Source: Actinomycetota bacterium
GTDB taxonomy: Bacteria > Actinomycetota > Actinomycetes > Nanopelagicales > Nanopelagicaceae
Length of the DNA stretch: 64,000 nt
NCBI GenBank assembly: GCA_947371865.1
Contig: CANBRH010000002.1
Span: 1-64,000 of the forward strand
Direction of reading: 5' to 3'
Shown here: piece after piece, positions 17,369-26,201 of the stretch
Layout: each line of letters starts with the position of its first letter
Numbering within the stretch: position 1 is the first letter of the stretch
The notes under the pieces: generated by a model
What the model saw: only the letters and a program-made list of their open reading frames with translations
Database searches by the model: none
Told to the model about the DNA's origin: nothing
Program-made: the position numbers and the translations under genes

Positions 17369-19007
17369 TGGCCCGTTGATTGTCCAGAGCGATAAAACTT
17401 TACTTCTCGATATTGATCATCCACTTTCGGATGAATGCCGCCGAGCCATTGCATCCTTCGCCGAACTAGAAAAATCTCCCGAACACATTCACACCTACCG
17501 ACTCACTCCACTTGGTTTGTGGAATGCGCGTGCCGCTGGCCATGATGCCGAACAAGTTATTGACACATTGTTGAAATATTCTAGATACGCAGTCCCTCAT
17601 GCACTTCTCGTTGATGTTGCTGACACCATGTCGCGCTATGGCCGCTTGCGCCTAGAGGCACACCCAGTTCATGGGTTAACCCTTGTTTCCAACGATCCAG
17701 CTGTTCTTCGCGAAGTAACGCGTGGAAAGAAAGTTGCTCCGATGTTGGGCCTTCAACTGGATGAAGAAACCATCGTCGTTCACCCAGGTCAACGCGGATT
17801 TTTAAAGCAAGCGTTACTCAAGCTGGGCTGGCCGGCAGAGGATTTCGCTGGTTACGTGGATGGCGAACACCACGAGATCGCTCTTAAACAAGAGGGCTGG
17901 TCGATTCGTAAGTACCAAGAACTCGCTGCCGAAGGTTTCTGGCACGGCGGTTCGGGAGTAGTCGTCCTTCCCTGCGGTGCTGGCAAAACCATCGTTGGGG
18001 CAGCCGCAATGGCCCACGCCAAAGCAACCACGCTGATCTTGGTTACTAATACCGTCGCCGCCCGCCAGTGGCGCGATGAATTACTGCGCCGAACTACTCT
18101 GCACGAAGATGAGATTGGTGAATATTCCGGAGCCAAGAAAGAAATCCGGCCGGTCACTATTGCCACCTATCAAGTGATGACCACCCGCAAACAAGGTGTT
18201 TATTCGCACCTTGATCTCTTTGATGCCATCGACTGGGGGCTCATTATTTACGACGAGGTGCATCTATTACCTGCGCCAATTTTTCGCTTCACTGCAGATA
18301 TTCAATCTCGCCGTCGACTTGGACTAACGGCAACTTTGGTTCGAGAAGATGGAATGGAAGGCGAAGTTTTCTCCCTTATTGGTCCTAAGCGTTTTGATGT
18401 GCCGTGGAAAGAGATTGAAGCACAGGGTTATATCGCCCCTGCCGATTGCGTCGAAGTTCGGATCACACTTACCGATGCCGAACGACTTAACTATGCAACT
18501 GCCGAACCTGAAGAACGTTATCGCTTCTGTGCTACGACTGCGACCAAGCGAAAAGTCGCATTGGCTTTGGCCGAACAACATAAAGATGATCAGGTATTAA
18601 TTATTGGACAGTACCTTGATCAGTTAGATGCAATCGGTGAAGAGCTCGGCGTCCCGGTGATCAAGGGAGATACTCCGGTAAAGGAGCGCGAACGTCTTTT
18701 CAATCTTTATCGTGAAGGTGAAATTAAGTGCCTCGTCGTTTCCAAAGTTGCCAACTTCTCTATTGACTTACCCGAAGCCACTATTGCTATCCAAGTATCC
18801 GGAACTTTTGGATCGCGTCAAGAAGAGGCGCAACGCTTGGGTCGAATCCTGAGACCTAAGGCCGATGGTCGAGGTGCACGTTTTTATTCCTTAGTTGCGC
18901 GTGACACTATTGATCAAGATTTTGCACAAAACCGTCAACGATTCTTGGCCGAACAAGGTTATGCCTACCGAATCATCGACGCAGACGATGTATTTAATCA
19001 GAGCTGA
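17361..19007 (+). CDS. DNA repair helicase XPB
   Basis: 548-residue superfamily 2 helicase, the usual length for bacterial XPB. N-terminal XPB-specific domain (DVADTMSRYGRLRLEAHP), Walker A LPCGAGKT at 203-210, Walker B box DEVH at 288-291, motif III LTATLV followed by the XPB-typical RED triplet at about 318-320, and motif VI QRLGRILRPK near the C-terminus. It is a 3'-5' translocase on DNA; in mycobacteria the homologue (Rv0861c) sits beside the helicase-associated gene. GTG start inside the end of the M20 peptidase gene; its 3' end overlaps the convergent redoxin gene by 10 bp. Confidence 0.95.
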   Translation: MTDGPLIVQSDKTLLLDIDHPLSDECRRAIASFAELEKSPEHIHTYRLTPLGLWNARAAGHDAEQVIDTLLKYSRYAVPHALLVDVADTMSRYGRLRLEAHPVHGLTLVSNDPAVLREVTRGKKVAPMLGLQLDEETIVVHPGQRGFLKQALLKLGWPAEDFAGYVDGEHHEIALKQEGWSIRKYQELAAEGFWHGGSGVVVLPCGAGKTIVGAAAMAHAKATTLILVTNTVAARQWRDELLRRTTLHEDEIGEYSGAKKEIRPVTIATYQVMTTRKQGVYSHLDLFDAIDWGLIIYDEVHLLPAPIFRFTADIQSRRRLGLTATLVREDGMEGEVFSLIGPKRFDVPWKEIEAQGYIAPADCVEVRITLTDAERLNYATAEPEERYRFCATTATKRKVALALAEQHKDDQVLIIGQYLDQLDAIGEELGVPVIKGDTPVKERERLFNLYREGEIKCLVVSKVANFSIDLPEATIAIQVSGTFGSRQEEAQRLGRILRPKADGRGARFYSLVARDTIDQDFAQNRQRFLAEQGYAYRIIDADDVFNQS

Positions 19008-19237
19008 TCTAGCGCCGCTTTAAATCGCACTGGGTCGATACGCCAATAATCATGTGGCTGGCCATTGATCAATGTGACCGGGATCTGCTCGCCGTACTTT
19101 CTTTCAAGTTCTGCGTCACCATCAATTAAGAGAACTTCTAGATTAAATTGCTTTTCTTTCCGGATCTCTTCCAGTTGATCGACAACCACGTGACAGAGGT
19201 GGCAACCAGTTCGCGAATAGACAGTCACCTCGATCAT
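18998..19237 (-). CDS. Glutaredoxin-like thiol protein
   Basis: 79-residue thioredoxin-fold protein beginning MIEVTVYSRTGCHLCHVVVD: the CxxC pair is Cys12 and Cys15 (CHLC). The cis-Pro IPVTLINGQ and the C-terminal helix DPVRFKAALDQL complete the minimal fold (DUF836-like). Likely a small cytoplasmic redox protein; partner unknown. It follows the 107-residue gene with an ATGA overlap and ends inside XPB. Confidence 0.85.
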   Translation of the reverse strand: MIEVTVYSRTGCHLCHVVVDQLEEIRKEKQFNLEVLLIDGDAELERKYGEQIPVTLINGQPHDYWRIDPVRFKAALDQL

Positions 19238-19557
19238 TTTTTGAAAATCCGCTCTGAAAATTCATTGAGGACCAAATTGAAATCCCCTTTTGCTCTCCGC
19301 AGATGCTCCTCAAATTCCTTCAAGGATGCAGTGACTGTGGTTTCGGTGATCGTTCCTACTAAAGGTCCAAAGCGATCGGCAAAGAGAGAGTGCGCTAGCC
19401 GCGAAATCGACTGGGCTAGCTCCTCTCGGGCTTCATCCAAGGTGGGTTCGGCCTTCTTTTCGCTCAAGAGACCAAACGATGGGCGTTCGCGCTTTGCCCG
19501 CAGGTAATTTTCCTGTGCTCTTGCTGAAAGTTTGGCTTTGGTTGGAGAAGAAGGCAT
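19234..19557 (-). CDS. Conserved hypothetical protein, helical and charged
   Basis: 107 residues that I do not recognise. It is soluble, with alternating charged residues and long predicted helices: a basic N-terminus (SPTKAKLSARAQENYLRAK), an acidic helix (TLDEAREELAQSISRLAH) and a C-terminal helix (LKEFEEHLRRAKGDFNLVLNEF). No cysteine and no membrane segment. Start ATG 19555-19557 with a weak AGAGGA 7 nt before. Coupled to the redoxin gene by a four-base overlap and divergent from a large secreted protein 35 bp away. The overlap argues that it is really translated. Confidence 0.6.
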   Translation of the reverse strand: MPSSPTKAKLSARAQENYLRAKRERPSFGLLSEKKAEPTLDEAREELAQSISRLAHSLFADRFGPLVGTITETTVTASLKEFEEHLRRAKGDFNLVLNEFSERIFKK

Positions 19558-19578
19558 ACACGTATCCTCTCAGACTGC

Positions 19579-19584
19579 TAGCGT
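19579..19584 (+). promoter_or_regulatory. -10 box TAGCGT, possible leaderless promoter
   Basis: TAGCGT, 8 nt, then GTG 19593, which opens a clear signal peptide. Supports the later start rather than the open frame from 19479. Confidence 0.45.
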
Positions 19585-19592
19585 CGTCCGCT

Positions 19593-21956
19593 GTGCGAGC
19601 CAAATATTTCCTAGTTACGGCCGCACTTGCCTTGGGACTTTTAAACTCCCCCACCCAATCACAAGCAGCCACCGTCAGATCCGTAACTGCTGGCTGGGTC
19701 AACGAGTATGCGGTCGCTGGATCTGGTGCGCGAATCGCTACTTCACCCAGAACTCCCACTGCTGGTGCGATCGATGCCCTCAGTACATTCAACGTGGACT
19801 TCACCAACGTCCCGGATGAAGTCAAGCCGGCAATTCAAGCAGCTATCGATATTTGGGCATCTGATTTTCAATCTTCCGTACCAATCTCGGTATCCGCCAG
19901 CTGGGTCAGACAAACCAGCGCTGGAATTTTGGCTTCTGCAACTCCCGGAAAATTTTTTAACGGTTTTACAGGTGCTCCCGATAAAGATCTTTGGTACCCG
20001 TCAGCAATGGCCAACGCGCTTGCGGGGAAGGATTTAGATCCGCGCACGCCTGAGATTTCCATCAAAGTGAATTCCATAATGTTGAATTCGCTCTATCTAG
20101 GTACTGATGGAAATTGCCCACCAAATATGTATGACCTCGAATCCATAATCTTGCACGAGATGGGCCACGGTTTAGGATTCCTCTCTAACAACGATTACGA
20201 CCCATTTTTTGGTTACGGCACCATCGATCAACCCACGCCGTATGACGCGTATACCCAACTTCCCGATGGCCGTCGCCTTATGGATGTTCCATCACCATCA
20301 GTTGAACTTGGCAAAGCAATGACTAATACCTTGGTCTGGTCTGGCCTCAATGGAATTGCCGCCAACAACGGAATTAAGCCAGCGCTCTACACCCCACGCA
20401 CGTATGAACCAGGCTCTTCCGTCAGCCATTTAGATGAAGCAACATTTTCTCAAACTGGCGCCAATGCAGTTATGACACCAAATCTGGCTGCGGGTGAGGT
20501 TTTCCATGACCCAGGTCCACTGCTTCTCGCCATGCTTGCTGATATGCGAGTTAAGCCGCCGGCTGGAGTTCCTGTTGGAATTCCAACTGTTGCACGAAAT
20601 GTCAAAGCACTTGTCGGAGATAAATCTGCAATTGTCACCTTCGATCCACCAACCAATGCTCGAACTGCACAAGTAAATTCGTACTCAATACGAGTTAATG
20701 TCAATGGCGCTGAAACTATTGTTACCTCAAGCCCGGCTCTGATAACCCACCTCAGTAATGGCGTGGCATATACCTTTTCCGTAGTCGCAAAGAATGATCT
20801 GGGAATTTCTGATGCGGTGACCACTAATGCCGTTATTCCACAAACTTCATGGGTAAAGAGCTACGTTGATGTCGCAGCAGATGCAAAATATTTAGTAACC
20901 GGAACCTTCCAAGCAAAGCCGATTGTGGTCTATAGCGATGGTGCACGTGGTGATATTAAGATGGCAACGTGGAATGGCAAGGCTTGGGTGCGAACGATCA
21001 TCGACGGAAATTCTATTTCTGGCGGACGCACAACCGACGATGTCTCTGGAAATATTTCGCTCTGCACCAACAAGGTTGGCAAACTTGAAACTTTAAATCT
21101 CTTTTATGGAGATCTCACGACGAAAGATTTGCGAAACGCATCCTTTGATGGCACCAAGTGGCGTTTTAATATTGTCGATGGTAACGGCGCGAAAATTCAG
21201 CCTTACCAAGAAGCTGATCGAGTTCGTACCGCAAGTGATGTCAGCGTTAGCAGCGCCTGCGTTTTCACTCCGGCTGGTTTACAAGTTTTCTATCGTGATG
21301 AAAGTCAAGGAATCTTGCTGGGAGCAGTCCGCGATGGCACAAAGTGGCGCTATGAAGTTATCGATGGTGATCGAGCCACCGATGGCCGCACGACCGGAGA
21401 TGTTGGTTTCCATATTAAAGCCCAAGCTATTGGTACGAAGGTTTATTTGGTTTATGACTCGGTGCTCGCCATCAACCAAGATCATGTGGCTACAAAAGGT
21501 GAAGTTCGAGAAGCCACTCGTTCGAGCGCATACCCCGAAGATTGGCAGTACTCGACACTTGATGCTTCCACTGGATTAACTACCGTCGCTGGATTTGATG
21601 TGGCACTCGCCCAAAACGGTAAAGCGATGTTGGCTACCTGGTTATCAGCTTCTGCTCTCTCATTGCCAAACGCAGATCAAATTCGTTGGCGCGATATTGC
21701 TTCAGGAACTGACAATGCAACGAACACCACTGAATTATTCGGTTCTCCAGGTGGACCACTCTCGGTAGATTCTCAAAAGATCCTCTTCGGCTGCGCTGGA
21801 AGGTTGTGTGCCATAAACAAAACGGACCGAACCATTAAATTAGTTTCCAATGGAAACTTTAAGGATTCGATCCGCTCTGCTTGGTTAACTGTTGCGGGCG
21901 CCAGATATGCCGTAGTTGGTACCGGCGGAAAGCTGGCGCTCTTTAAAATTATTTAG
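19593..21956 (+). CDS. Secreted HExxH putative metallopeptidase with Fn3 domain and C-terminal beta repeats
   Basis: 787 residues from GTG 19593 (frame open from 19479). Residues 1-25 are a Sec signal peptide ending in a TQSQA cleavage context. A proteolytic-type domain follows, with [11 protein letters not shown] at about 186-196 (zinc-binding HExxH, His188 and His192). The position where metzincins have their third ligand is Ser, not His. Residues about 331-417 look like a fibronectin type III domain ([30 protein letters not shown]). The last 370 residues carry at least three repeats of the form W/F-D/N-G-x-x-W-x-x-x-x-I/V-D-G (near 468, 515 and 585), suggesting a propeller. Extracellular; substrate unknown. 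Confidence 0.75.
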   Translation: MRAKYFLVTAALALGLLNSPTQSQAATVRSVTAGWVNEYAVAGSGARIATSPRTPTAGAIDALSTFNVDFTNVPDEVKPAIQAAIDIWASDFQSSVPISVSASWVRQTSAGILASATPGKFFNGFTGAPDKDLWYPSAMANALAGKDLDPRTPEISIKVNSIMLNSLYLGTDGNCPPNMYDLESIILHEMGHGLGFLSNNDYDPFFGYGTIDQPTPYDAYTQLPDGRRLMDVPSPSVELGKAMTNTLVWSGLNGIAANNGIKPALYTPRTYEPGSSVSHLDEATFSQTGANAVMTPNLAAGEVFHDPGPLLLAMLADMRVKPPAGVPVGIPTVARNVKALVGDKSAIVTFDPPTNARTAQVNSYSIRVNVNGAETIVTSSPALITHLSNGVAYTFSVVAKNDLGISDAVTTNAVIPQTSWVKSYVDVAADAKYLVTGTFQAKPIVVYSDGARGDIKMATWNGKAWVRTIIDGNSISGGRTTDDVSGNISLCTNKVGKLETLNLFYGDLTTKDLRNASFDGTKWRFNIVDGNGAKIQPYQEADRVRTASDVSVSSACVFTPAGLQVFYRDESQGILLGAVRDGTKWRYEVIDGDRATDGRTTGDVGFHIKAQAIGTKVYLVYDSVLAINQDHVATKGEVREATRSSAYPEDWQYSTLDASTGLTTVAGFDVALAQNGKAMLATWLSASALSLPNADQIRWRDIASGTDNATNTTELFGSPGGPLSVDSQKILFGCAGRLCAINKTDRTIKLVSNGNFKDSIRSAWLTVAGARYAVVGTGGKLALFKII

Positions 21957-22047
21957 CGTTACGACGCTGAATTCGGGTGCGCTTCAGTAGCTTCTTATGC
22001 TTCTTCTTAGCCATACGCTTGCGACGTTTCTTGATTACTGAACCCAT
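21949..22047 (-). CDS. Small ribosomal subunit protein bS22 (AURKAIP1/COX24 domain)
   Basis: A 32-residue, extremely basic protein. It starts [19 protein letters not shown] and ends [10 protein letters not shown]. This matches the mycobacterial bS22 protein (Rv0500B, from memory) almost residue for residue at the start; bS22 sits on the 30S subunit. A strong AAGGAG Shine-Dalgarno lies 5 nt before ATG 22045-22047. Its stop overlaps the convergent secreted-protein gene by 8 bp. It lies downstream of proC with one gene between, echoing the proC-bS22 proximity in mycobacteria. Easily missed because of its size. Confidence 0.93.
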   Translation of the reverse strand: MGSVIKKRRKRMAKKKHKKLLKRTRIQRRNAK

Positions 22048-22082
22048 AGTGCTCCTTTATTTTTTAAATAAGCGGTCGTTAG

Positions 22083-23069
22083 TTACCCCGCCAGAGGATT
22101 AACAATAGTCATTCCAAAGCCACTGCCTTGCTCGCTTAGGCAAACCAGCCCAATTCCCGTCTGCCAGAGTGAAATTCGGGGGGTTGCAGTGAAATATCGA
22201 GCCTCCAAAATCTTGCCCGCCTTCGAATACAAGATGGCAACTGGAAAGGCCCGCTTGGGTTTCCAACTGGGGATGCCAGCGATCGAGCCAGCCGAGGTTG
22301 ATAGCCGCCAATGGTTGGGTCCGGCGGTTAAGGTAACAACGGTCGGTGTGGTCTGGGGATCAAGTTTGACCAGGATGAGTTGACTAAAATTGCCGTCGCT
22401 ATCGAAGAGAATCGTGAACTTCTTGGTGAGACCTCCGCTGGCAACTTCACCACTGGCCGTAAAGAGCGATCCCTTAAGAGTCAAACTTTGGGGGAAGATC
22501 GTTCCAGGGGCGCTCATGGAATACGTTGCAAGCAAGGTTCCGGTGCGACTTACCTTCCACACCATGAGTTGATCCAAATTCGGCGAAGCGGCAGGCGGCG
22601 GGTCAACAACAACGCCATCTGGATTGAGAATCGCAGGCGGTGATGAACTCGATGAAGGCGAAGGGGAAACCGGTGGAGTTATCTCTTTGGCAGCAGAACC
22701 TACAACCCAATAATTTCCAGATTTATCCCGAACCAGAGCTGATGCAATTTCATCAGGTGCGCCGCCTAATCTGAGATCCCAATTGTGGACCCCAGAAAAG
22801 CTAAGGCTAGTGATGAATCCGTCGCTGCCACCGAGAGCCGGAGTAGTAACCCAATCACCTGACGTCCCGGTCACGGTTCCGGCAATGATCAATGAATTCG
22901 TTGTAGAGACAGCGGCAGAAATTTCATCATCAACGCCTGCGGCCAGAGTCGCAACTATGAGTGGTTTAGCGGGCAAAACTTTTATTACTGCTGTAGCAGC
23001 TTGAGAAGCGCTGGCGCAGAGAAAGGCAGATCCGACTGCAAAAAGTGAAATCAGCCGAAGCGATTTCAC
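22083..23069 (-). CDS. Secreted protein of unknown function with Ser/Pro-rich linker
   Basis: 328 residues. Signal peptide MKSLRLISLFAVGSAFLCASASQA, then beta-rich sequence with propeller-like phrases (NSLIIAGTVTGTSGDW, GSDGFITSLSFSG, DKSGNYWVVGSA). Around residues 130-165 is a low-complexity PPVSPSPSSSSSPP linker, and a second beta-rich half follows. It is fully extracytoplasmic with no C-terminal anchor or catalytic motif. It overlaps the proC stop by 4 bp, so it is in the proC transcript. Sequence like GVDDEISAAV and GAPDEIASALVRDKSG is repeated, hinting at an SBBP-type beta-propeller. I do not recognise a named family. Confidence 0.65.
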   Translation of the reverse strand: MKSLRLISLFAVGSAFLCASASQAATAVIKVLPAKPLIVATLAAGVDDEISAAVSTTNSLIIAGTVTGTSGDWVTTPALGGSDGFITSLSFSGVHNWDLRLGGAPDEIASALVRDKSGNYWVVGSAAKEITPPVSPSPSSSSSPPAILNPDGVVVDPPPAASPNLDQLMVWKVSRTGTLLATYSMSAPGTIFPQSLTLKGSLFTASGEVASGGLTKKFTILFDSDGNFSQLILVKLDPQTTPTVVTLTAGPNHWRLSTSAGSIAGIPSWKPKRAFPVAILYSKAGKILEARYFTATPRISLWQTGIGLVCLSEQGSGFGMTIVNPLAG

Positions 23070-23887
23070 CCCAATTCAACCGATCGATCGCGGGCAGCGG
23101 TCATCGCTTTTTCGACAAGTTGTGCCAAGCCACCTTCGGTAAAAACTTTTAGGGCTGCTGCCGTAGTGCCATTTGGACTTGTTACATTTTCGCGAAGTGT
23201 CGTGGCGCTTTTTCCGCTCTCCTGCAACATTCCGGCAGCTCCAATAATTGTTTGAATCGCAAGCCGGGTCGAGGTTTGTTCATCTAGTCCCAACGATTGC
23301 CCTGAGGAAACCATGGCTTCGACAAAAGCAAAGAAGTAAGCGGGACCAGAACCGCTCACAGCGGTTACGGCATCTTGCAGCTCTTCTTCAACACTCCACA
23401 CATCTCCGCTGGAGGAAAGTAGCCCCGTGATGAACTCCATCTGCTGGCTTGAGGCATTAGTTCCGGCTGAGAGCACCGACATACCTTTGCCGATTAATAA
23501 CGGTGTATTTGGCATAACTCGAATAACGCTGGAAACGCCACCGAGGCGATTCTCAATAAATGAAGTGCTCTTGCCCGCGACGAAAGAAACCAGAAGAGCC
23601 GAACTCTTGACCTGACCCTTGCAGGAATCAAGCACATCACCCAGGTCTTGTGGTTTGACTACCAAGAGAAGTAGATCTGAATCGCGGGCCACATCTTCTA
23701 AATCGCGAGGTTGCGCTCCAAATTTGGCGACAATCTCACTTGAGCGCTCGGCACGCTTTTCGACAAAAGAAATATTCCTTGCAGGTACGCCTGCCGCGAT
23801 CAGGCCGGCAAGGAGAGCTTCGCCCATCACGCCCACACCTAGAATGCCGACTTTGAGAGAATCAATCTGCGCTTTCGAATTAGACAT
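23066..23887 (-). CDS. proC: Pyrroline-5-carboxylate reductase
   Basis: Last step of proline synthesis, NAD(P)H-dependent. 273 residues with the Rossmann start VGILGVGVMGEALLAGL, MPNTPLLIGKGMS in the middle, and the family signature around AVSGSGPAYFFAFVEAM, followed by NVTSPNGTTAAALKVF. Start ATG 23885-23887 lies 6 nt after a TAGGCT box. Downstream, in the same orientation, come a secreted protein and bS22. Confidence 0.96.
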   Translation of the reverse strand: MSNSKAQIDSLKVGILGVGVMGEALLAGLIAAGVPARNISFVEKRAERSSEIVAKFGAQPRDLEDVARDSDLLLLVVKPQDLGDVLDSCKGQVKSSALLVSFVAGKSTSFIENRLGGVSSVIRVMPNTPLLIGKGMSVLSAGTNASSQQMEFITGLLSSSGDVWSVEEELQDAVTAVSGSGPAYFFAFVEAMVSSGQSLGLDEQTSTRLAIQTIIGAAGMLQESGKSATTLRENVTSPNGTTAAALKVFTEGGLAQLVEKAMTAARDRSVELG

Positions 23888-23893
23888 ATCTAA

Positions 23894-23899
23894 AGCCTA
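23894..23899 (-). promoter_or_regulatory. -10 box TAGGCT, leaderless promoter of proC
   Basis: On the minus strand TAGGCT, 6 nt, then ATG of proC. No Shine-Dalgarno in the gap. Confidence 0.55.
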
Positions 23900-23962
23900 T
23901 CCAAAGTAATCAAGCGGCAGCCCAGAGTTCGGTGAGAATATGCGAATTGACCCACCAAGCCC

Positions 23963-23968
23963 TAGGCT
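23963..23968 (+). promoter_or_regulatory. -10 box TAGGCT, leaderless promoter
   Basis: TAGGCT, 8 nt, then GTG 23977. It selects this start over the GTG at 23932 for the cysteine-rich protein. Confidence 0.45.
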
Positions 23969-23976
23969 CTCGCACT

Positions 23977-24798
23977 GTGCCAGAAGTAAACCCCAATTTC
24001 GCTCGTGACTGGGTCGAATTTTCCGATCCGAATAATAGCGATGAGCTTTTTAAGATCGATCTCACCTGGCTGACCTCTTACTGGTCCTGTATCTACGGCG
24101 CGGGCTGTTGCGGCATTGATGAAGGTAAGCCCAACGACGGTTGTTGTTCAGATGGGGCTTACTACTCCGACGAAGCAGATGAACTTCGAACTTTGGAAGT
24201 TGCCAAACGACTCACTCCGGAGATGTGGCAATTCTTTGATGAAGCCCAACCCAAGAAGAGCGATGGTCGACTTCGCATCTCTGAAGTTGGACTCGATAGC
24301 GATCGCAAAACTCGCAAGATTGAAGACTCTTGTATTTTCCTCAACCGCAAAGGATTTGAGGCTGAAGGATTTACCGGTTCATTTGGCTGCGTACTTCATC
24401 ACCTTGCGCTCAAGGAAGAAATCCATTTTGTAGAAACAAAGCCAGATGTCTGCTGGCAATTACCCATTCGACGCAGCTTCGAAAAACGCGAACTCGGAGA
24501 TCGTGAAATATCGGTCACAGTCATCGGCGAATACGAACGTCTTGCCTGGGGTGATGGTGGGGCCGAATTTAATTGGTACTGCACCAGCAATACCGAAGCC
24601 CATGTCGGACGCCAACCGGTCTACATTTCAAATGAGGTCGAACTTCGCACGCTTATTGGTGCCGATGCTTACGCTTTACTCAAGCAACATTGCGATGCCC
24701 GCATGGAAGCCATCGCCTCACTAGCAAAAACTGAACGGAAAAACCTTCTTCCACTGCTTTCGATCCACCCGGCCACGCTCGCCAATCAACAGAACTAG
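23977..24798 (+). CDS. Conserved actinobacterial cysteine-rich protein of unknown function
   Basis: 273 residues from GTG 23977 (MPEVNPNFARDWVEFSDP); the frame is open from a GTG at 23932. The notable part is an early cysteine cluster: WSCIYGAGCCGIDEG then NDGCCSDGAYYSDEAD, five Cys within about 20 residues plus further Cys (DSCIFLNR, FGCVLHHLAL, DVCWQLP). The arrangement suggests a bound metal ion or Fe-S cluster, but no known cluster motif fits. I recall similar proteins across actinobacteria, annotated only as hypothetical. The C-terminal YALLKQHCDARMEAI is helical. No signal peptide, so cytoplasmic. Confidence 0.75.
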   Translation: MPEVNPNFARDWVEFSDPNNSDELFKIDLTWLTSYWSCIYGAGCCGIDEGKPNDGCCSDGAYYSDEADELRTLEVAKRLTPEMWQFFDEAQPKKSDGRLRISEVGLDSDRKTRKIEDSCIFLNRKGFEAEGFTGSFGCVLHHLALKEEIHFVETKPDVCWQLPIRRSFEKRELGDREISVTVIGEYERLAWGDGGAEFNWYCTSNTEAHVGRQPVYISNEVELRTLIGADAYALLKQHCDARMEAIASLAKTERKNLLPLLSIHPATLANQQN

Positions 24799-24812
24799 TC
24801 AGACCTACCCGA

Positions 24813-24818
24813 TAGCCT
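24813..24818 (+). promoter_or_regulatory. -10 box TAGCCT, leaderless promoter of radA
   Basis: TAGCCT, 7 nt, then ATG 24826. Drives radA and probably mutY. Confidence 0.55.
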
Positions 24819-24825
24819 TCCCATT

Positions 24826-26199
24826 ATGGCAAAGAGCACTCCGGCAAAAGATCCCTTCCGCTGTACTGAATGTGGCTGGAGCACAACCAAGTGGGTTGGT
24901 CGCTGCGGCGAATGTCAGGCGTGGGGCACTGTCGAAGAAATCGCAGCACCGAAGAAACTCTCTCTTCTGCCCGGCGCCGTTACTAGCGCTGCCCAACCTA
25001 TTGGCGAAGTTAATCTACAGAGCGCTCAGGCTCGTTCTAGCGGAGTCAGCGAACTCGATCGAGTTCTTGGTGGTGGCCTTGTGCCTGGCGCTGCCATCCT
25101 CCTGGCTGGCGAACCCGGAGTCGGAAAATCCACTTTGCTCTTGGCGGTTGCCGCTGAAAGCGCACGTAAGAACCTCGTTTCTCTCTATATCAGCGGTGAA
25201 GAGTCAGCTTCGCAGGTGCGACTTCGCGCCGAACGCCTCAACGCAATTGACCCCAATTTGTGGCTAGCCGCCGAGACTGACCTCGGTTCAGTTATCGCTC
25301 ACATTGATGCAGTTCAACCACAGCTCCTCGTTATTGATTCCATCCAAACAATCTCCTCCGCGGCCGTTGAAGGTTCTCCCGGTGGAGTTACCCAGGTTCG
25401 TGAAATTGCTGCAGCACTCATTCGCATTGCTAAAGAACGTGCGATCACTTTGGTCTTGGTTGGCCATGTCACCAAAGATGGTTCTATCGCCGGGCCTCGT
25501 TTGCTCGAGCACTTAGTTGATGTTGTCCTTAACTTTGAAGGCGATCGACATTCACGGTTGCGACTTATTCGCGCCATGAAGAACCGCTTTGGTGCCAGCG
25601 ATGAAGTCGGTTGTTTCGACATGAACGAATCTGGAATCACCAGCCTGCCCGATCCCACTGGTTTATTTACCACCAGACACTCTGAGCCCGTTCCCGGAAC
25701 GTGTGTCACTGTCGCCTTGGAAGGTCGCAGGCCTCTGCTTGCAGAGATTCAAGCGCTCGTCAGCGCTCCACTTCCCGATGGTCGCGATTTTGGAAATTCT
25801 AGGCGAGTGACATCGGGCCTCGATAATCCGCGTACCGCAATGACTTTGGCCGTCCTTGAACTCCGAGCCGGTGTACGAATTTCTGGTCGCGATGTTTACG
25901 TCGCAACCGTTGGTGGCATGAAGATGAGCGAGCCATCCGCAGATCTAGCCGTTGCACTTGCCGTTGCTTCGGCCGCTAAAGGTATGGCGTTACCTGCCGA
26001 TCTCATTGCAATTGGCGAAGTTGGGTTGGCTGGTGAAATTAGAAAAGTAACTGGTGTGGGTCAGCGAGTTCAAGAGGCAGTTCGCTTGGGCTTTAAACGT
26101 TTCATGGTTCCCGTTGGCAGCGATCTCAAGATTGATGGCGTTGAAATCATGGAAGTTGCTCGGCTGGAACAAGCAATTGCCAAGGTCAAAATCAATTAG
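24826..26199 (+). CDS. radA: DNA repair protein RadA
   Basis: RecA-like branch-migration factor in homologous recombination. 457 residues with all three parts: a four-Cys zinc finger (FRCTECGW and GRCGECQAW; Cys13, 16, 27, 30), a RecA-type ATPase with Walker A GEPGVGKST near residue 98 and the RadA-specific KNRFG motif near 253, and a C-terminal Lon-protease-like domain (PLPDGRDFGNSRR, DVYVATVGGMKMSEPSADLAVALA). Length normal. mutY begins 2 nt after its stop. Confidence 0.97.
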   Translation: MAKSTPAKDPFRCTECGWSTTKWVGRCGECQAWGTVEEIAAPKKLSLLPGAVTSAAQPIGEVNLQSAQARSSGVSELDRVLGGGLVPGAAILLAGEPGVGKSTLLLAVAAESARKNLVSLYISGEESASQVRLRAERLNAIDPNLWLAAETDLGSVIAHIDAVQPQLLVIDSIQTISSAAVEGSPGGVTQVREIAAALIRIAKERAITLVLVGHVTKDGSIAGPRLLEHLVDVVLNFEGDRHSRLRLIRAMKNRFGASDEVGCFDMNESGITSLPDPTGLFTTRHSEPVPGTCVTVALEGRRPLLAEIQALVSAPLPDGRDFGNSRRVTSGLDNPRTAMTLAVLELRAGVRISGRDVYVATVGGMKMSEPSADLAVALAVASAAKGMALPADLIAIGEVGLAGEIRKVTGVGQRVQEAVRLGFKRFMVPVGSDLKIDGVEIMEVARLEQAIAKVKIN

Positions 26200-26201
26200 C
26201 A

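Noticed and set aside
19479..19592. Upstream extension of the secreted HExxH protein
   Set aside because: Would place a signal peptide internally and overlap the opposite gene; GTG 19593 follows a -10 box and starts the signal peptide.
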